DNA of 17,309 bases, taken from CAYSZB01 sp964435475 (GTDB lineage Bacteria; Chloroflexota; Anaerolineae; Anaerolineales; Anaerolineaceae). Position 1 is the stretch's first letter. Each line of letters starts with the position of its first letter. Position numbers and translations under genes: made by a program. The notes below the pieces were generated by a model that was not told the origin of the DNA, made no database searches, and saw only the letters and a program-made list of their open reading frames with translations. The DNA is taken from contig CAYSZB010000049.1 in assembly GCA_964435475.1 (NCBI GenBank), positions 1-17,309 of the forward strand, read 5' to 3'. Below, one piece after another: positions 14,783-17,309 of this stretch.

Positions 14783-15187
14783 ATGAGCAATTCTAACTTA
14801 GATCCCTCGAACAAAAAACCAGAGGCACCCCTTTCTAAATTTTCAAGAAAGATCGGTGAGCCATTGTCCAAACACGGATGGCCTGTCTGGTTGGTATACC
14901 TGTTTTCATTGCTAGGCCTGGTTTACATTCTTAATCCAACTGCCGGGATATTTGAATTCATCCCGGACAACATCCCCCTGATCGGTAATATTGATGAAGC
15001 TGTGGCATTCTATCTCATCATGGCTGGCATGGTAGAAATCTTTGAAGGGACCAAGATCAGGCAGGCAAAGAAGCAATCAGAAAAAGATTTGCGCGTCCAA
15101 CAGTCAAAAGCCGACAACTTTCACCAACATACTGATGACCAGGTGATTGATGGGGATTTTAGAAGCGAAGAGCAGGAAAAACCTTGA
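14783..15187 (+). CDS. Small DUF1232-like membrane protein
   Basis: The 134-aa product has a hydrophilic N-terminus, a hydrophobic helix (about 34-50, WPVWLVYLFSLLGLVYIL), the characteristic linker NPTAGIFEFIPDNIPLIGNIDEA, a second hydrophobic helix (about 71-84), and a charged tail rich in Lys, Gln and Glu. The IPDxIPxxGxxDE segment fits the DUF1232/YkvA group, whose function is unknown. The frame is open upstream to 14723, overlapping the GH4 gene, but the ATG at 14783 has GGAGG 4 nt upstream and gives the normal family N-terminus. It lies 31 nt after the GH4 stop and probably ends this operon. Confidence 0.8.
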   Translation: MSNSNLDPSNKKPEAPLSKFSRKIGEPLSKHGWPVWLVYLFSLLGLVYILNPTAGIFEFIPDNIPLIGNIDEAVAFYLIMAGMVEIFEGTKIRQAKKQSEKDLRVQQSKADNFHQHTDDQVIDGDFRSEEQEKP

Positions 15188-15219
15188 CCGGAACATGATG
15201 GAAACTTTTCAAATGATTA

Positions 15220-15248
15220 TTGACGCCTGTATATATTCATAGTATATT
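15220..15248 (+). promoter_or_regulatory. Promoter of the cold-shock gene
   Basis: TTGACG (15220-15225, 5 of 6) and TATATT (15243-15248, 5 of 6) are separated by 17 bp, one of the best promoter matches in the window. A start at about 15255 gives a leader of about 100 nt before the ATG at 15358. Long leaders are typical of cold-shock genes. The leader holds a small potential hairpin (TTCG-TAG-CGAA near 15309-15320) and AGGAGG at 15341-15346. No E. coli-type cold box is visible. Confidence 0.6.
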
Positions 15249-15357
15249 TATTTTTAAGTTAACGAGTGATTTTGTGTTTGTGCTTTTCATTGCTCAAATC
15301 CAGAGGTATTCGTAGCGAAGAATATCGGAATGTTTTGTTCAGGAGGTTGTTTTAGTT

Positions 15358-15579
15358 ATGGCAGACAAAGTTAAAGGCAAAGTGAAATGGTTTAGTGGAG
15401 AAAAGGGGTATGGATTTATCGCCCCCGATTCCGGAGACAAAGATGTTTTTGTCCATTTCAGCGCCCTCAGCGGTGAAGGCTTCCGTACATTGAAAGAGGG
15501 CCAGGCTGTTGAGTTTGTTGTGGCACAAGGACCGAAAGGCCCACAGGCACAGGATGTGAAGGTCATCGAAGAAGAGTAA
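15358..15579 (+). CDS. Cold-shock domain protein (CspA family)
   Basis: The 73-aa product is a single cold-shock domain with the opening KGKVKWFSGEKGYGFI, which includes RNP1 (KGYGFI), and RNP2 in DVFVHFSAL. It ends with the usual ExVxxQGPKGPQAxDV strand. It is an OB-fold protein that binds single-stranded RNA and DNA and acts as an RNA chaperone. Length is standard. AGGAGG lies 11 nt before the ATG, slightly far but strong. It is monocistronic: its own promoter lies upstream and a strong terminator follows. Confidence 0.97.
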   Translation: MADKVKGKVKWFSGEKGYGFIAPDSGDKDVFVHFSALSGEGFRTLKEGQAVEFVVAQGPKGPQAQDVKVIEEE

Positions 15580-15606
15580 AAATTTTTATACTTAATTGAA
15601 TAATAT

Positions 15607-15640
15607 AAATGCGATGCAGGCTTGCATCGCATTTTGTTCT
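15607..15640. terminator. Strong bidirectional intrinsic terminator between csp and ettA
   Basis: A 12-bp perfect stem (15607-15618 paired with 15623-15634, core ATGCGATGCA) closes a 4-nt GGCT loop. On the plus strand the stem runs into TTTTGTTCTT. On the minus strand it is followed by TTTATATTATT, so it can end both converging transcripts. Confidence 0.9.
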
Positions 15641-15647
15641 TAATTAT

Positions 15648-17309
15648 TTATCTCTTTAATTCCCTGTACTTAATGCGGTGAGGGGTATCTGCATCAATCC
15701 CCAGGCGTCTTTTACGATCAGTTTCGTAATCCGACCAATTGCCAAGGTAGAGTTTCACCTTGCTGTCGCCCTCGAATGCCAGGATGTGGGTCGTTATCCT
15801 GTCCAGGAACCATCGGTCATGGCTAACGACTATAGCACAACCGGCAAAATTTTCCAGGGCTTCTTCCAGTGCACGCAAAGTGTTGACGTCCAGGTCATTT
15901 GTGGGCTCATCCAACAGGATAACATTGGCACCGCTGGTGAGTGTTTTGGCAAGGTGCACCCGGTTACGCTCGCCGCCGGAAAGCGCGCTGACCAGTTTCT
16001 GTTGATCTGCCCCATGGAAATTGAAGGAGGCACAATATGCCCTGGAATTCATTTGACGGGAGCCCAGGGTAATGTTATCGGCTCCGCCGGTGATCTCCTG
16101 CCAGACGCTCTTTTCTCCATCCAACGTCCTGGATTGGTCTGCATAAGCCATCAAGACGGTCTCACCGATCTTGATCGTGCCCTTGTCCGGCTTTTCCTGG
16201 TCGGTGATTAACCTAAGGAGGGTTGTCTTCCCAGCACCATTGGGACCAATCACACCTACGATGCTGCCCGGGGGAATGGATAAGTCAAGATTATCGAATA
16301 AAAGTCGGTCTCCATAGGCTTTGCTCACACCCTGCATATCGATAACAATATCACCCAGGCGGGGACCCGGTGGGATGTAGATTTCCAGTTTCTCCCTGGC
16401 GCTTTCATATTCCTGGCTCAATAAGCGCTCATAGGCGCTCACACGTGCCTGCCCTTTGGATTGCCGGGCTTTGGGCGACATGTGGATCCATTCCAGTTCT
16501 CTTTCAAGCGTCTTTTGGCGCTTGGATTCACTCTTTTCTTCAACCCGCAGGCGTTCTTGCTTCTGCTCCAGCCATGATGAGTAATTGCCCTTCCATGGAA
16601 TGCCAAAACCACGATCCAACTCCAGGATCCAGCCAGCCACATTATCAAGAAAGTAACGGTCATGGGTCACGGCGATCACGGTGCCCTTGTATTCCCGGAG
16701 ATGACGTTCCAACCAGGCAACAGATTCCGCGTCCAGGTGGTTGGTAGGTTCGTCAAGGAGAAGAATATCAGGTTCAGTAAGAAGAAGGCGTGTCAGAGCC
16801 ACCCTCCTGCGCTCACCACCGGACAGTATCTTTACAGGGGTATCAGAAGGTGGACAACGCAGGGCATCCATGGCGACCTCGAGATGATTATCCAGGTTCC
16901 AGGCATCGTGTTTATCCAACTCCTCCTGCAGACGGGCTTGTTTATCAATGAGGGTATCAAAGTCGGCATCTGGTTCGCTGAATTGGGCATTCACGGCGTC
17001 ATACTCTGCCAACATATCTACAATGGGTCTGACAGCTTCACGGATAACCTCTATGACGGTCTTACTGTCGTCAAGTTTGGGCTCCTGTTCCAACAGACCA
17101 ACGGTGTACCCCTTGGACATGGCTATCTCACCGATATATTCCTGGTCGACACCTGCCATGATCCGTAAAAGGGTTGACTTGCCAGACCCGTTAAGACCCA
17201 GGACGCCAATCTTGGCTCCGTAATAGAAACCAAGCGATATGTCACGTAAAACCTGCTTGTTGGGGGGATAGATGCGCCCCACGCGTACCATTGAATAGAT
17301 TACTTTTGT
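15648..17309 (-). CDS. ettA: Energy-dependent translational throttle protein EttA (ABC-F), 5' end outside window
   Basis: At least 547 aa of a soluble ABC-F protein with two ATPase domains. Domain 1 has Walker A GLNGSGKST, signature LSGGERRRV and Walker B LLLDEPTNHLDAESVAWLE. Domain 2 has GPNGAGKTT, LSGGERNRV and ILLDEPTNDLD. The EttA-specific traits are GAKIGVLGLNG, GWILELDRGFGIPWKGNYSSWLEQK, the P-site tRNA-contacting linker ELEWIHMSPKARQSKGQARVSAYE, and a C-terminus ending HRIKYRELKR. EttA binds the ribosomal E site and gates the first elongation steps according to ATP/ADP level. The frame begins with an ATG at 17291, but the six upstream codons to the window edge are open and read TKVIYS. 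This aligns with the E. coli EttA N-terminus (...QFVYTMHRVG), so the true start is very probably beyond 17309. It converges on csp. Confidence 0.95.
   Translation of the reverse strand, partial: TKVIYSMVRVGRIYPPNKQVLRDISLGFYYGAKIGVLGLNGSGKSTLLRIMAGVDQEYIGEIAMSKGYTVGLLEQEPKLDDSKTVIEVIREAVRPIVDMLAEYDAVNAQFSEPDADFDTLIDKQARLQEELDKHDAWNLDNHLEVAMDALRCPPSDTPVKILSGGERRRVALTRLLLTEPDILLLDEPTNHLDAESVAWLERHLREYKGTVIAVTHDRYFLDNVAGWILELDRGFGIPWKGNYSSWLEQKQERLRVEEKSESKRQKTLERELEWIHMSPKARQSKGQARVSAYERLLSQEYESAREKLEIYIPPGPRLGDIVIDMQGVSKAYGDRLLFDNLDLSIPPGSIVGVIGPNGAGKTTLLRLITDQEKPDKGTIKIGETVLMAYADQSRTLDGEKSVWQEITGGADNITLGSRQMNSRAYCASFNFHGADQQKLVSALSGGERNRVHLAKTLTSGANVILLDEPTNDLDVNTLRALEEALENFAGCAIVVSHDRWFLDRITTHILAFEGDSKVKLYLGNWSDYETDRKRRLGIDADTPHRIKYRELKR

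Noticed and set aside
15648..17291. EttA start at the ATG at 17291
   Set aside because: The frame stays open to the window edge and the upstream residues VIYS match the conserved EttA N-terminus, so the annotated start is likely internal.
1..17309. CRISPR arrays, tRNA/rRNA genes, IS elements or phage genes
   Set aside because: I looked for regularly spaced repeats, cloverleaf-like segments, transposase or integrase motifs and found none; the window appears to be ordinary chromosome apart from the PolB2 operon.

Overview
The window looks like chromosomal DNA of a free-living, probably anaerobic bacterium. I place it tentatively in Chloroflexota (Anaerolineae-like), from gene content and protein style: a fused NfnA/NfnB electron-bifurcating flavoprotein, an extracytoplasmic Asp-box propeller protein, a long RelA/SpoT homologue, an EttA-type ABC-F protein, and moderate GC with AT-rich spacers. 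No sequence comparison was run, so the taxonomy is inference. I saw no rRNA, tRNA, CRISPR array, insertion sequence or phage gene.

Layout. (1) Positions 16-4772, minus strand: a tight three-gene run of a RelA/SpoT homologue with an intact hydrolase but badly eroded synthetase domain, then a SRAP/YedK abasic-site protein, then a secreted protein with about 12 Asp boxes. (2) Positions 4773-5168: a gene-poor spacer with two inverted repeats. (3) Positions 5169-6146, minus: an extended-SDR NAD(P)-dependent epimerase/reductase. (4) Positions 6201-9415, plus: the most interesting locus, a compact three-gene operon of an inactivated RadA/RecA-like ATPase, an 87-aa uncharacterised protein and a family B DNA polymerase of PolB2 type. 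Its polymerase motif C and exonuclease motifs are disrupted. The operon has a consensus -10 box, and a 22-bp palindrome resembling a Gram-positive LexA (SOS) box fills the promoter spacer. The first start codon coincides with the predicted transcription start, so the mRNA may be leaderless. (5) Positions 9464-9964, minus: a YfcE-type metallophosphoesterase. (6) Positions 10079-11011, plus: a TPR protein with one membrane segment. (7) Positions 11093-15187, plus: the fused NfnAB, a GH4 glycosidase and a small DUF1232-like membrane protein, preceded by a promoter overlapped by a palindrome. (8) Positions 15220-15579, plus: a cold-shock protein with a good sigma-70 promoter and a roughly 100-nt leader. 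A strong hairpin follows that can terminate both this gene and the converging ettA gene. (9) Positions 15648-17309, minus: EttA, whose 5' end lies beyond the window.

How the genes may work together. The same three-gene combination (PolB2, inactive RadA-like ATPase, small uncharacterised protein) is described as a predicted operon in archaea. Finding it here behind a LexA-box-like operator suggests a damage-inducible lesion-tolerance module, analogous in layout to bacterial imuA-imuB-dnaE2 but built on a family B polymerase. The SRAP gene nearby deals with abasic sites in single-stranded DNA, so lesion handling may be a shared theme, although the two loci are separate transcription units. The remainder is core metabolism (NADH/ferredoxin/NADP balancing, carbohydrate hydrolysis), (p)ppGpp turnover and translation/cold adaptation.
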